From an uncultured Eubacteriales bacterium (GTDB taxonomy: Bacteria; Bacillota; Clostridia; Oscillospirales; Oscillospiraceae): 24,964 nt of DNA. The DNA is taken from NCBI GenBank assembly GCA_934597725.1, contig CAKTSK010000028.1, forward strand, positions 1-24,964, read 5' to 3'. Below are positions 12,745 through 20,651 of this stretch, piece after piece (positions within the stretch are counted from its first letter, which is position 1; every line of letters begins with the position of its first letter). The notes below the pieces were generated by a model that saw only the letters and a program-made list of their open reading frames with translations, ran no database searches and had not been told where the DNA came from. Both the position numbers and the translations under genes were made by a program.

Positions 12745-12804
12745 CCCCTTTTTGTGCATTTTCCTGCTTCTTTTTTCGTGCCGCCCCGTGGTTTCTGTAT
12801 CACT

Positions 12805-12860
12805 CCACCAACGGCGCGCCCCTGCGCCGCCTTTACAAATCGCCCCGTTGGTGGTAGGAT
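12805..12860 (+). promoter_or_regulatory. Promoter of the patatin operon with a 10-bp inverted repeat
   Basis: TTTACA (12832-12837, 5/6), a 17-nt spacer and TAGGAT (12855-12860, 4/6). The perfect inverted repeat CCACCAACGG (12805-12814) / CCGTTGGTGG (12845-12854) brackets the -35, with its right arm inside the spacer next to the -10. This is a plausible operator. An inner GGCGC..GCGCC dyad lies between the arms. Confidence 0.55.
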
Positions 12861-12974
12861 AAGGACGACCATCGGGGGCCTCCCGCCTGGGCGCGGCCCC
12901 CGGAAACCACGATTCCCGGCAGGCCCCTCCCCACCGGACGGCCCCGGGACCCTTCAAAAGAAAGGAAGACGACC

Positions 12975-13838
12975 ATGAAGCACGGGTTGGTCCTGGAAGG
13001 AGGCGCCATGCGGGGGCTGTTCACCGCCGGCGTCATGGATGTGATGATGGAAGAAGGACTCACCTTCGACGGCGCCATCGGCGTCTCTGCCGGAGCGGTG
13101 TTCGGGTGCAACTACAAGTCCCGGCAGCCAGGCCGGGTCCTGCGGTACAACCTGCGCTTTTGCCGGGACCCCCGCTACAGCAGCTTCCGCTCCCTGGTGC
13201 GCACCGGCGACCTGTTCGGGGCAGAGTTCTGCTACCGGGAGATCCCCGACCAGCTGGACCTGTTTGACCGGGAGACCTACGCCGCCTCCCCCATGGCCTT
13301 CTATGTGGTGGCCACCGACGTCCACACCGGCCAGCCGGTCTACCACGCCTGCCCCACGGGAGACGAGGAGGACCTGACCTGGTTCCGGGCCTCGGCCTCC
13401 ATGCCCCTGGCCGCCCGCATCGTGTCCGTGGGGGGCTATGATCTGCTGGACGGCGGCATCTCCGACTCCATCCCCCTGCACCACCTGGAACACCTGGGCT
13501 ACCAGCGCAATGTGGTCGTGCTCACCCAGCCCATGGGCTATGTGAAGCAGAAGAACAAGGCCCTGCCCCTGATGAAGCGGGCTTATGCCCAGTACCCCCG
13601 CCTGCTGGAGACCATGGCCCGCCGGCAGGACGTTTACAACGAGACCACCGCTTACATCCGCGCCCGGGAGCGCCAGGGGGAAATCTTCGTCCTCCGCCCC
13701 GAGGCCCCGCTGGACATCAAGCGGGTGGAGCACCGCCGGGAAAAGATCCAGGGGGCCTATGACCAGGGCCGGGCCGTGGCCCGCAAGCGGCTGGCCGCCC
13801 TGAAAGCCTTTTTGAACCAAGGAGGAGACCATGACTGA
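12975..13838 (+). CDS. Patatin-like phospholipase family protein
   Basis: A 287-residue predicted serine acyl hydrolase. The oxyanion-hole loop is EGGAMRG (residues 8-14), the nucleophile elbow is GVSAG with Ser38, and the catalytic Asp is D159 in LDGGISDSIP. This is the Ser-Asp dyad of the patatin fold in bacterial YjjU/RssA-type proteins. There is no signal peptide, so it acts in the cytoplasm or on the inner membrane face. The C-terminal third is rich in Arg, Lys and Glu (DVYNETTAYIRARERQGEIF, later VEHRREKIQGAYDQG), as in this subgroup. ATG 12975 follows AAAGGAAG. It overlaps the next gene by 8 nt, so the two are translationally coupled. The substrate (phospholipid or acyl-ester) is not determinable. 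Confidence 0.9.
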   Translation: MKHGLVLEGGAMRGLFTAGVMDVMMEEGLTFDGAIGVSAGAVFGCNYKSRQPGRVLRYNLRFCRDPRYSSFRSLVRTGDLFGAEFCYREIPDQLDLFDRETYAASPMAFYVVATDVHTGQPVYHACPTGDEEDLTWFRASASMPLAARIVSVGGYDLLDGGISDSIPLHHLEHLGYQRNVVVLTQPMGYVKQKNKALPLMKRAYAQYPRLLETMARRQDVYNETTAYIRARERQGEIFVLRPEAPLDIKRVEHRREKIQGAYDQGRAVARKRLAALKAFLNQGGDHD

Positions 13839-14715
13839 CAACACCCCCCAGGCCCGCCTGGCCGGCCTGACCACCGAATGGCGCACCATGTCCTACCAGT
13901 GGCGGGACTGCGCCCTGTACGCTTTGGCCGTGGGCGCCCAGGAGCCCCTGTACACCTATGAGAAAGACCAGCAGGTGCTGCCCACCTTCGGCGTCACCCC
14001 CTACTGGGGCACGGTCAACGTCACCCCCAAGTTCCCCCGTCCCCGGGCCATCCCGGTGCTGGTGGAGGAGCTTTTGCAGCCCGAAGCCTCCTATGTCAAC
14101 CTGGACTATGAGTTCCTCTACCACCGGCCCATCCCTGCCAGCAAGGGGTCTCTGGTCTATCGGGACGTGCTGACCGACCTCTTTGACCGGGGTCAGGGCC
14201 GGGGCATGGCCGTGCGCTCTCAGGTTGAAGTCTTTGACGAGGGCGGCACCCTGCTGTGTACCAACCGCTGCACCACCCTCTTCCCCACCCTGGGCGGCTA
14301 CGGCGGCGACCCCATGCCCCGGAAGGAGAGCGCCATCCCCCAGCGGGACCCCGATCTCGTGGCAGAGGACCACGTCGGCCCCACCCAGCACCTGCTCTAC
14401 CGGCTCACCGGCGACACCAACCTGGTCCATGTGGACCGGGACGTGGCCACCAGCCGGGGGTTGGAAGGCCCCTTTGTCCACGATCTGTGCGCCTTCGGCT
14501 ATGCCTGCCGCCTGGCCATCGGCCAGCTCTTCCCCGGCCAGCCCGCCCGGCTGCGGCGGATGTTCGCGGCCATGAAGACCGTCCTCTACCCCGACACCCC
14601 CGTTGCCCTCCACCTGTGGAAGCTGGACGAGGGCCGCGCCGCCTTCCGCCTGGTGAACACCGCCACCGGCAAGGCGATCCTGGACCGGGGCGAACTGGAC
14701 TACGATCCCCTGTAA
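13831..14715 (+). CDS. MaoC-like / hydratase-2-type double hot-dog enzyme
   Basis: A 294-residue protein from ATG 13831, inside the end of the patatin gene, with AAGGAGGAG as RBS. The C-terminal half has YRLTGDTNLVHVDRDVATSRG (residues 190-210), matching the hydratase-2 motif with catalytic Asp195 and His200 spaced by five, followed by LEGPFVHDLCAFGYACRLA. The N-terminal half is the degenerate first hot-dog domain, so the layout is that of double hot-dog (R)-enoyl-CoA hydratases such as MFE-2 hydratase 2. Such enzymes hydrate trans-2-enoyl-CoA to (R)-3-hydroxyacyl-CoA. Coupling to a lipase-like gene suggests acyl-chain recycling or modification, but the substrate is unknown. A terminator follows. 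Confidence 0.85.
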   Translation: MTDNTPQARLAGLTTEWRTMSYQWRDCALYALAVGAQEPLYTYEKDQQVLPTFGVTPYWGTVNVTPKFPRPRAIPVLVEELLQPEASYVNLDYEFLYHRPIPASKGSLVYRDVLTDLFDRGQGRGMAVRSQVEVFDEGGTLLCTNRCTTLFPTLGGYGGDPMPRKESAIPQRDPDLVAEDHVGPTQHLLYRLTGDTNLVHVDRDVATSRGLEGPFVHDLCAFGYACRLAIGQLFPGQPARLRRMFAAMKTVLYPDTPVALHLWKLDEGRAAFRLVNTATGKAILDRGELDYDPL

Positions 14716-14854
14716 CCACCCGTCTCAAGCCACAAAGGTGACTGGTATGATCTCAAGTGTCTCTCTCATACAGGGGAACGATTTTTGTTGCCAAGCGGTC
14801 AAGAAATCCCTTCTTACGATCATACTCTCATAAACACAACAGCTTAAAACATTG

Positions 14855-14897
14855 AAAAAGGAGCCGCCTCGATCGAGGCGGCTCCTTTCATTTTTTC
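14855..14897. terminator. Bidirectional terminator between the hydratase and gtrA-like genes
   Basis: GGAGCCGCCTC-GATC-GAGGCGGCTCC (14860-14885) is a perfect 11-bp stem followed by TTTCATTTTTT on the plus strand. The A-rich 5' side gives CTTTTTCAATG on the minus strand. Confidence 0.93.
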
Positions 14898-14933
14898 CTA
14901 TTCAGCCAACTCTTCCGAGGCGGCAAGCGCAGG

Positions 14934-15434
14934 TCAGGGCTCGTGGACCTTGCCGGGATAGAGGAAGATCTTCCGCCCGAGGAAATTCCAGAAGAAGACC
15001 AGAATGCTGCTGATGAGCTTGGAGAGCATAAAATGCAGGTGGACATAGCCGGTAAAGAAATACATCAGCAGCATCGTCAGCACCAGGCCGCCCACAGAGA
15101 TGCCCACAAAGACCAGCACCTCCACCCCCGGCCCCACGGTGGGGTCCACGGCCTTGAAGGCGAAAAACTTGGTCAGGAAGAAGTTGCAAACGATCCCCAC
15201 GGCAAAGGCCCCGGCGGCGGCGGGCAGGTAATGGACCCCCACCGCCTCCAGCCCAAACAGCAGCAGGTAGTCCACCAGGAAGGAGGACACGCCGGTGATG
15301 ACATAGCGGAAGAGCTGGATGACGTTGTTTTCCGTGGGCTGGCGCAGCAGCACCCGCCCCTGGCCCTGCCGCAGCAGCTGCCAGAAGGCCAGCGCATCCT
15401 CCAGGGTATCCTTTTGGAAAAAGACCCGCTTCAC
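14934..15434 (-). CDS. GtrA-family membrane protein
   Basis: A 166-residue protein. The GTG start at 15434 overlaps the upstream stop as GTGA and is followed by KRVFFQKDTLEDALAFWQLL, a cytoplasmic N-terminal extension of about 40 residues. The GtrA domain then starts at VIQLFRYVITGVSSFLVDYLLLF and has four transmembrane helices: about residues 38-60, 68-90 with the family hallmark CNFFLTKFFAFK, 100-124 and 132-155. GtrA-like proteins are thought to move or position polyprenyl-linked sugars for surface glycan modification. No glycosyltransferase gene is adjacent here. The partner is the unknown 139-residue protein with which it is translationally coupled, an unusual pairing. Confidence 0.9.
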   Translation of the reverse strand: MKRVFFQKDTLEDALAFWQLLRQGQGRVLLRQPTENNVIQLFRYVITGVSSFLVDYLLLFGLEAVGVHYLPAAAGAFAVGIVCNFFLTKFFAFKAVDPTVGPGVEVLVFVGISVGGLVLTMLLMYFFTGYVHLHFMLSKLISSILVFFWNFLGRKIFLYPGKVHEP

Positions 15435-15850
15435 GGCGCCAGGGACTCCCGCTCTTTCCTGCTCTGGGCCAGGGCCAGGTCCCGGGGGGCGACCTCCTCC
15501 AGGTGGAACAGACCCAGGTCGTAGAAGATCTCCAGCCGGATCTCGCCCCACCGGGGGCTGGGGTAGTTCCCCCGCATCCAGGTGGTTTTCCCCTGGACGT
15601 CCCGGTTGATGTGGTTTTCCACCAGGTCCAGGGAGGACAGATGGCCGTATTCATGGTTGACGAACTTCTCCAGGCAGTCCTGAAGGAAGGGAGCCAGGGC
15701 CGGGTCCTGGGCGGCCAGACGGGCCACTTTGTCGTCTAAGTAAAGGTCTGGAAAGAGAAATTCACTTTTTTCGGCATAGCCGTACTCCCGGGTCCAGTCC
15801 CGGCTGCCGGGGTCGGTTCGGAGGACCCCGGCGGGGCGAAACAGCTGCAT
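15431..15850 (-). CDS. Uncharacterised 139-residue protein coupled to GtrA
   Basis: Starts at ATG 15850 (MQLFRPAG; RBS GAGAGGTG). The longer open frame runs through the promoter and is rejected. It is soluble, with no signal or membrane segment. It contains FVNHEYGHLSSLDLVENH (residues 63-80), which includes an HExxH-like string (H66-E67-Y-G-H70). It also has YPSPRWGEIRLEIFYDLGLFHLEE near 103-126. The pattern of a short helix, 'YG', an Asp, an Asn and then a strand with WG is reminiscent of small plasmid or phage-associated proteins of Clostridia in which an equivalent WG-D-N pattern is not a protease, so a metallopeptidase call is not justified. Its stop overlaps the gtrA-like start by 4 nt. 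Confidence 0.75.
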   Translation of the reverse strand: MQLFRPAGVLRTDPGSRDWTREYGYAEKSEFLFPDLYLDDKVARLAAQDPALAPFLQDCLEKFVNHEYGHLSSLDLVENHINRDVQGKTTWMRGNYPSPRWGEIRLEIFYDLGLFHLEEVAPRDLALAQSRKERESLAP

Positions 15851-15889
15851 GGCGCGCACCTCTCGATCAACAGATTTTATGGTACGGAA

Positions 15890-15918
15890 AGTATAGCCCA
15901 TTTCTCTGCAAAAGTAAA
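15890..15918 (-). promoter_or_regulatory. Promoter of the unknown / gtrA-like operon
   Basis: On the minus strand TTTACT (15913-15918, 4/6), 17 nt, and TATACT (15890-15895, 5/6), about 40 nt before the start codon. Confidence 0.6.
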
Positions 15919-15945
15919 GGGGCGGCCCGGTTCTGCTCTTTGCCG

Positions 15946-15984
15946 CACAAACAGCGCGCCGCGGTCTTTTCCCGCGGCGCGCTG
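15946..15984 (-). terminator. Terminator of the leuACDB operon
   Basis: A perfect 12-bp stem AGCGCGCCGCGG / CCGCGGCGCGCT with a 7-nt loop, followed on the minus strand by GTTTGTG, 30 nt after the leuB stop. The U-tract is weak but the stem is very strong. Confidence 0.75.
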
Positions 15985-16013
15985 CTGATCGGTTCGGTTG
16001 TCTGTGGGGGTGC

Positions 16014-17084
16014 TCAGATGGCCTCGGCGATCCGCCGGCCCATCTCCGCCGTGCCCACCAGGGTCCCCTCCCCGGCAAAGAGGTCGGGGGTGCGGCAGCC
16101 CTGGTCCAGGACGGCCTTGACGGCGTTCTCCACTGCGTCGGCCTCCTGGCTCAGGCCAAAGGTGTAGCGGAGCATCATGGCCGCCGAGAGGATGGTGGCC
16201 ATGGGGTTGGCCTTGTCCTGGCCGGCGATGTCCGGGGCCGAGCCGTGGACCGGCTCGTACATGCCAAAGTTCCCCTGGGCCAGAGAGGCCGAGGGCAGCA
16301 TCCCGATGGAGCCGGTGATCTGGCTGGCCTCGTCGGAGAGGATGTCCCCGAAGATGTTGCTGGTCACGATCACGTCAAACTGCCGGGGGTTCCGCACCAG
16401 CTGCATGGCGGCGTTGTCCACATAGAGGTTGTCCAGGGTGACCTCGGGATAGTCCTTGCCCACCTCGGCCACCACCCGCCGCCACAGGCGGGAGGACTCC
16501 AAGACGTTGGCCTTGTCCACGCTGGTCACATGCTTATTGCGCTTCATGGCCATGTCGAAGGCCACCTTGGCGATCCGGCGGACCTCCTCCTCGGCGTACT
16601 GCTCCACGTCGTAGGCGGCGGGGCCCAGGTCGGTGTCCCGGAAGCCCTTTTCGCCGAAGTAGATGCCGCCGGTCAGCTCCCGCACCACCACGATGTCCAG
16701 GCCCCCGGCCAGGATCTCCGGCTTGAGGGGGGAGGCGTCGGCCAGCTGCTCAAAGAGCAGGGCGGGCCGCAGGTTGGCGAACAGCCCCAGGGCCTTCCGC
16801 AGGCCCAGCAAGGCCCGCTCGGGCCGCTGATCGCCGGGCAGGTTGTCCCACTTCCAGCCGCCGACGGCCCCCAGCAGGACCGCGTCGGCCTGTTTGCACA
16901 CGTCAATGGTCTCCTGGGGCAGGCAGGCGCCGGTGGCGTCGATGGCACAGCCGCCGGCCAGGACCTTCTGATAGTGGAAGGTGTGGCCGAACTTTTCTCC
17001 TACCTTGTCCAGCACCCGCAGGGTCTGCTCCACCACGTCCGGGCCGATGCCGTCGCCGGGAATGACCGCAAGTCGATATTCCAT
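16014..17084 (-). CDS. leuB: 3-isopropylmalate dehydrogenase
   Basis: A 356-residue cytoplasmic NAD-dependent decarboxylating dehydrogenase, third step of leucine synthesis (3-isopropylmalate to 2-oxoisocaproate). Family marks include IPGDGIGPDVV at the N-terminus, LLGAVGGWKWD, the substrate-binding arginines in LRKALGLFANLRP, and RELTGGIYFGEKG. VTSVDKANVLESSRLWR supplies the catalytic Lys and YVDNAAMQLVRNPRQFDVI the catalytic region. SNIFGDILSDEASQ supplies the metal-binding Asps, and EPVHGSAPDIAGQDKANP is the NAD-specificity loop. ATG 17084 has GGAGG overlapping the leuD stop codon, and the gap to leuD is 6 nt. It is the last gene of the operon. Confidence 0.98.
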   Translation of the reverse strand: MEYRLAVIPGDGIGPDVVEQTLRVLDKVGEKFGHTFHYQKVLAGGCAIDATGACLPQETIDVCKQADAVLLGAVGGWKWDNLPGDQRPERALLGLRKALGLFANLRPALLFEQLADASPLKPEILAGGLDIVVVRELTGGIYFGEKGFRDTDLGPAAYDVEQYAEEEVRRIAKVAFDMAMKRNKHVTSVDKANVLESSRLWRRVVAEVGKDYPEVTLDNLYVDNAAMQLVRNPRQFDVIVTSNIFGDILSDEASQITGSIGMLPSASLAQGNFGMYEPVHGSAPDIAGQDKANPMATILSAAMMLRYTFGLSQEADAVENAVKAVLDQGCRTPDLFAGEGTLVGTAEMGRRIAEAI

Positions 17085-17090
17085 GGTCCC

Positions 17091-17585
17091 TTACGCCTCC
17101 TGTCTGTTCTTGATGTCCGCCATCAAGCCGCCGGCCTGGATGATCTCCTTGATGAAGGCCGGGAAGGGGTTGGCCTGGTAGGTCTCCCCTTTGGTGGCGT
17201 TGGTGATGAGGCCCGTGTCAAAGTCCACGGTGACCTCGTCGCCGTTGTCGATCTTCTCGCTGGCCTCGGGGCATTCCAGAATGGCCAGGCCGATGTTGAT
17301 GGCGTTGCGGTAGAAGATCCGGGCAAAGGTCTTGGCGATGACGCAGGAAATGCCCGACTCCTTGATGACCATGGGGGCGTGCTCCCGGGAGGAGCCGCAG
17401 CCGAAGTTCAGGCCCCCCACCATCACGTCCCCGGCCTTCACGGCCTGGACGAAGTTCTTGTCGATGTCCTCCATGCAGTGGGCCGCCAGCTCTTTCTTGT
17501 CGGCAATGTTCAGGTAGCGGGCGGGGATGATGACGTCGGTGTCCACATTGTCCCCATATTTATGTACGAATCCGTTTGCATTCAT
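17091..17585 (-). CDS. leuD: 3-isopropylmalate dehydratase small subunit
   Basis: A 164-residue swivel-domain subunit of isopropylmalate isomerase, the short bacterial/archaeal form. It contains YGDNVDTDVIIPARYLN near the N-terminus, the active-site loop VGGLNFGCGSSREHAPM, and ISCVIAKTFARIFYRNAINIGL. Start: ATG 17585 (MNANGF) is preferred because AAAGGTG lies about 10 nt upstream. A GTG three codons earlier overlaps the leuC stop as GTGA and is an alternative. It functions only with LeuC, encoded immediately upstream. Confidence 0.97.
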   Translation of the reverse strand: MNANGFVHKYGDNVDTDVIIPARYLNIADKKELAAHCMEDIDKNFVQAVKAGDVMVGGLNFGCGSSREHAPMVIKESGISCVIAKTFARIFYRNAINIGLAILECPEASEKIDNGDEVTVDFDTGLITNATKGETYQANPFPAFIKEIIQAGGLMADIKNRQEA

Positions 17586-17590
17586 GTCTG

Positions 17591-18850
17591 TCACACCTTT
17601 CTCGGGTCGGCGATGATCCCGGCCACCGCAGAGGCCGCGGCCACCGCCGGGCTGGCCAGATAGATCTCAGAGGTGATGCCGCCCATCCGGCCCACAAAGT
17701 TTCGGTTGGTGGTGGCCACGCACTTCTCCCCGTCGGCCATGACCCCCATGTGTCCGCCCAGGCAGGGCCCGCAGGTGGGGGTGGAGACGGCGCAGCCGGC
17801 ATCGATGAAGGTGGCCATGTAGCCCAGCTCGATGCACTGCTTGAAAATGTGCTGGGTGGCGGGCATCACGATGCACCGCACATGATCGGCCACCTTCTTG
17901 CCGGCCAGGATCTTGGCCGCCACGGCCATGTCCTCCAGCCGGCCGTTGGTGCAGGAGCCGATGACCACCTGGTCGATCTTGATCTCCTCCACCTGGGAGA
18001 TGGGGCGGGCGTTCTCCGGCAGGTGGGGGAAGGCCACGGTGGGCTCGATCTGGCTCAGGTCGATCTCCACGGTGCGGACATACTCTGCGTCGGGGTCGGC
18101 CTCGTAGGCGGTGTAGGGGCGGTCCACCCGGCCGTCCAGATAGGCCCGGGTGATCTCGTCCACGGGGAAGATGCCGTTCTTGGCCCCGGCCTCGATGGAC
18201 ATGTTGGCGATGCACAGCCGGTCGTCCATGGAGAGCGCGGCCACCCCTTCCCCGCAGTATTCCAGGCTCTGGTACAGGGCGCCGTCCACGCCGATCAGGC
18301 CGATCAGGTGCAGGATCACGTCCTTGCCGCTGACCCAGGGCCGGAGCTTGCCGGTCAGGTGGACCTTGATGGCCTCGGGGACCTTGAACCAGGTCTCCCC
18401 TGTGGCCATGCCGGCGGCCATGTCCGTGGACCCCACGCCGGTGGAGAAGGCCCCCAGGGCCCCATAGGTGCAGGTGTGGGAGTCTGCGCCGATGATGCAC
18501 TCGCCGGCGGCCACCAGGCCCTTTTCCGGCAGCAGGGCGTGCTCCACGCCCATCTGGCCCACATCATAGAAATTGTCCAGGTCGAACCGCTTGGCAAAGG
18601 TGCGGCACTGGAGGCACTGCTCGGCGGCCTTGATGTCCTTGTTGGGGGCAAAGTGGTCCATGACCATGGAGATCTTGCTCTTGTCAAAGACCCCGGTAAA
18701 GCCCTCTTTCTCAAACTCCCGGATGGCCACCGGCGACGTGATGTCGTTGCCCAAAACCATATCCAGCTTGGCCCGGATGAGCTGGCCCGCCGTGACCTCC
18801 GGCAGGCCGGCGTGGGCGGCCAGGATCTTCTGTGTCATTGTCATTCCCAT
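17591..18850 (-). CDS. leuC: 3-isopropylmalate dehydratase large subunit
   Basis: A 419-residue aconitase-superfamily subunit that binds the [4Fe-4S] cluster and isomerises 2- to 3-isopropylmalate. The three cluster ligands are visible: Cys300 in IGSCTNGR and Cys360/Cys363 in PTCGPCLGGH. Other conserved blocks are MDHFAPNKDIKAAEQ, GECIIGADSHTCTYGALGAF and FVGRMGG. The short, roughly 420-residue form pairs with the short LeuD seen here. ATG 18850 lies 11 nt after AGGAGG; two in-frame ATGs follow closely (codons 3 and 5), so the exact start is uncertain by a few residues. The gap to leuA is 39 nt. Confidence 0.98.
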   Translation of the reverse strand: MGMTMTQKILAAHAGLPEVTAGQLIRAKLDMVLGNDITSPVAIREFEKEGFTGVFDKSKISMVMDHFAPNKDIKAAEQCLQCRTFAKRFDLDNFYDVGQMGVEHALLPEKGLVAAGECIIGADSHTCTYGALGAFSTGVGSTDMAAGMATGETWFKVPEAIKVHLTGKLRPWVSGKDVILHLIGLIGVDGALYQSLEYCGEGVAALSMDDRLCIANMSIEAGAKNGIFPVDEITRAYLDGRVDRPYTAYEADPDAEYVRTVEIDLSQIEPTVAFPHLPENARPISQVEEIKIDQVVIGSCTNGRLEDMAVAAKILAGKKVADHVRCIVMPATQHIFKQCIELGYMATFIDAGCAVSTPTCGPCLGGHMGVMADGEKCVATTNRNFVGRMGGITSEIYLASPAVAAASAVAGIIADPRKV

Positions 18851-18889
18851 AGAAATACATTCCTCCTGTATCTTCCCGTTGGCGGGAAC

Positions 18890-20614
18890 TCACTGCCCCT
18901 TGGCGCCGCTCTGCCCGGCAGAGGGCGCGGCGGGGATAAACTGCTTGACCCGGTTCTCCCGGTTGACGGCGGTGACCAGGGCGTACACCGATGCCATGGT
19001 GATGTCGCTGTCCACGCCGACGCCCCAGTAGTGGTTGCCCTCCTCGTCGGCGATGACCACATAGGCCGAGGCCAGGGAGTCGGAGTCGGTCTCCAGGGCG
19101 TGCTCCTCGTAGTCCACAAAGTGGTACTTGATGTTGGGGTTGGCGATCTTCAGCACGTTGCTCACGGCGTCCAGCGGGCCGTTGCCCCGGGCGCTGAGAT
19201 AGAACAGCTCGTTGTGGATGGCCAGGGTCACGTCGGCCACCGTGGAGCCGTTCTCCCGCAGCCAGGTGGCCTCCTGGAGGGCAATGGGTTCGTCCTTGTT
19301 CTGGTACTCATGCTGGAAGGCGGCCAGGATCTCCTGGGGCGAAAGCTCCTTGTGGGCGTGGTCCGAAATGCCCTTGATGAAGTAGCCCACCTCGGTGGCC
19401 ATCTCCTTGGGCAGGTCGTAGCCGAAGTTGTGCTCCAGGATGTAGGAGATGCCGCCCTTGCCCGACTGGCTGTTGATGCGGATGACGTCGGTCTCGTACT
19501 CCCGGTTGACGTCGTGGGGGTCCAGGGGCAGGTAGGGCACGGTCCAGAACTTCTCGTCCCGCTCCTGGCGGAACTTCATGCCCTTGGAGATGGCGTCCTG
19601 GTGAGAGCCGGAGAAGGCCGCAAAGACCAGGTGGCCGGAGTAGGGCTGGCGATAGCCCACGCTCATGCCCGTGAGGTCCTCATAGAACTGGACGATCCGG
19701 GGCATGTCGGAGAAGTTCAGCTGGGGGTCCACCCCGTGGGTGAAGAGGTTCATGGCCATGGTCACGATGTCCACGTTGCCCGTGCGCTCGCCGTTGCCGA
19801 ACAGGGTCCCCTCGATCCGGTCGCCCCCGGCCAGCAGGGCCAGCTCGCCGGCGGCCACGGCCGTGCCCCGGTCGTTGTGGGGGTGGATGGAGAGAATGAC
19901 GTTCTCCCGGTCGTGCAGGTTCTTGCTCATGTACTCGATCTGCTGGGCGTAGACGTGGGGCATGGACATCTCCACGGTAGAGGGCAGGTTGATGATGACC
20001 TGACGCTCCGGCCGGGGCTTCCAGACGTCGATGACGGCGTTGCAGATCCGCAGGGCGAACTCCACCTCTGTGCCGGTAAAGCTCTCCGGGGAGTATTCAA
20101 AGCGGAAGTTGGTCTCGGGCAGCTTGGCGGCGTACTCGTCAAAGAGCTTGGCCCCGGAGACGGCGATGTCCACGATCTCGTCCTCGCTCATGCGGAAGAC
20201 CTGCTGCCGCTGGGCAAAGGAGGTGGAGTTGTACAGGTGGACCACCACGTTCTTGGCCCCCTTCACGGCGGCGAAGGTCTTTTCGATGATGTGGGGGCGG
20301 GACTGGGTGAGCACCTGGATGGACACGTCCTCGGGGATCAGATGGTCCTCGATGATGGTGCGCAGGAACTCATACTCGGTCTCCGAGGCGGCGGGGAAGC
20401 CCACCTCGATCTCTTTGAAGCCCAGCTCCAGCAGGAAGCGGTAGAAGGCCAGCTTCTCCTCCAGGTTCATGGGGGTGATGAGGGCCTGGTTGCCGTCCCG
20501 CAGGTCCACGCTGCACCAGGCGGGGGCCTTGGTCAGCCGGTCCTTTTTGGCCCAGTCCATGCAGGTCTCCGGGGGCATATAGTATCCGGGGCGGTACTTT
20601 TCAAAGTTTTTCAT
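18890..20614 (-). CDS. leuA: 2-isopropylmalate synthase (long LeuA2 type)
   Basis: A 574-residue enzyme condensing acetyl-CoA with 2-oxoisovalerate, first committed step of leucine synthesis. ATG 20614 (MKNFEKYRPGYY) follows AAAGGA at 12 nt; the upstream open frame runs through the T-box and is rejected. The TIM-barrel shows PAWCSVDLRDGNQAL (catalytic Arg and metal-binding Asp) and GFKEIEVGFPAASETE. It also has SIHPHNDRGTAVAAGELAL (metal-binding His pair) and GTLFGNGERTGNVDI. The C-terminal about 130 residues (KYHFVDYEEHALETDSDS, then SAYVVIADEEGN) are the LeuA dimer/allosteric domain for leucine feedback. The sequence is of the long type typical of actinobacteria and some Clostridia rather than the shorter B. 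subtilis/E. coli type. Expression is set by the T-box upstream. Confidence 0.97.
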   Translation of the reverse strand: MKNFEKYRPGYYMPPETCMDWAKKDRLTKAPAWCSVDLRDGNQALITPMNLEEKLAFYRFLLELGFKEIEVGFPAASETEYEFLRTIIEDHLIPEDVSIQVLTQSRPHIIEKTFAAVKGAKNVVVHLYNSTSFAQRQQVFRMSEDEIVDIAVSGAKLFDEYAAKLPETNFRFEYSPESFTGTEVEFALRICNAVIDVWKPRPERQVIINLPSTVEMSMPHVYAQQIEYMSKNLHDRENVILSIHPHNDRGTAVAAGELALLAGGDRIEGTLFGNGERTGNVDIVTMAMNLFTHGVDPQLNFSDMPRIVQFYEDLTGMSVGYRQPYSGHLVFAAFSGSHQDAISKGMKFRQERDEKFWTVPYLPLDPHDVNREYETDVIRINSQSGKGGISYILEHNFGYDLPKEMATEVGYFIKGISDHAHKELSPQEILAAFQHEYQNKDEPIALQEATWLRENGSTVADVTLAIHNELFYLSARGNGPLDAVSNVLKIANPNIKYHFVDYEEHALETDSDSLASAYVVIADEEGNHYWGVGVDSDITMASVYALVTAVNRENRVKQFIPAAPSAGQSGAKGQ

Positions 20615-20651
20615 GGGAACACACGATCCTTTCCATGTCAGGCGGAGAGGA

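Noticed and set aside
15642..15657. Zinc metallopeptidase call from the HEYGH string
   Set aside because: The protein is short, lacks the flanking helix pattern and a third ligand in a convincing place, and resembles small non-protease proteins with an equivalent WG-D-N pattern.
16245..17663. A 472-codon plus-strand frame opposite leuB and leuD
   Set aside because: Antisense shadow; both enzymes are identified on the minus strand with active-site motifs.
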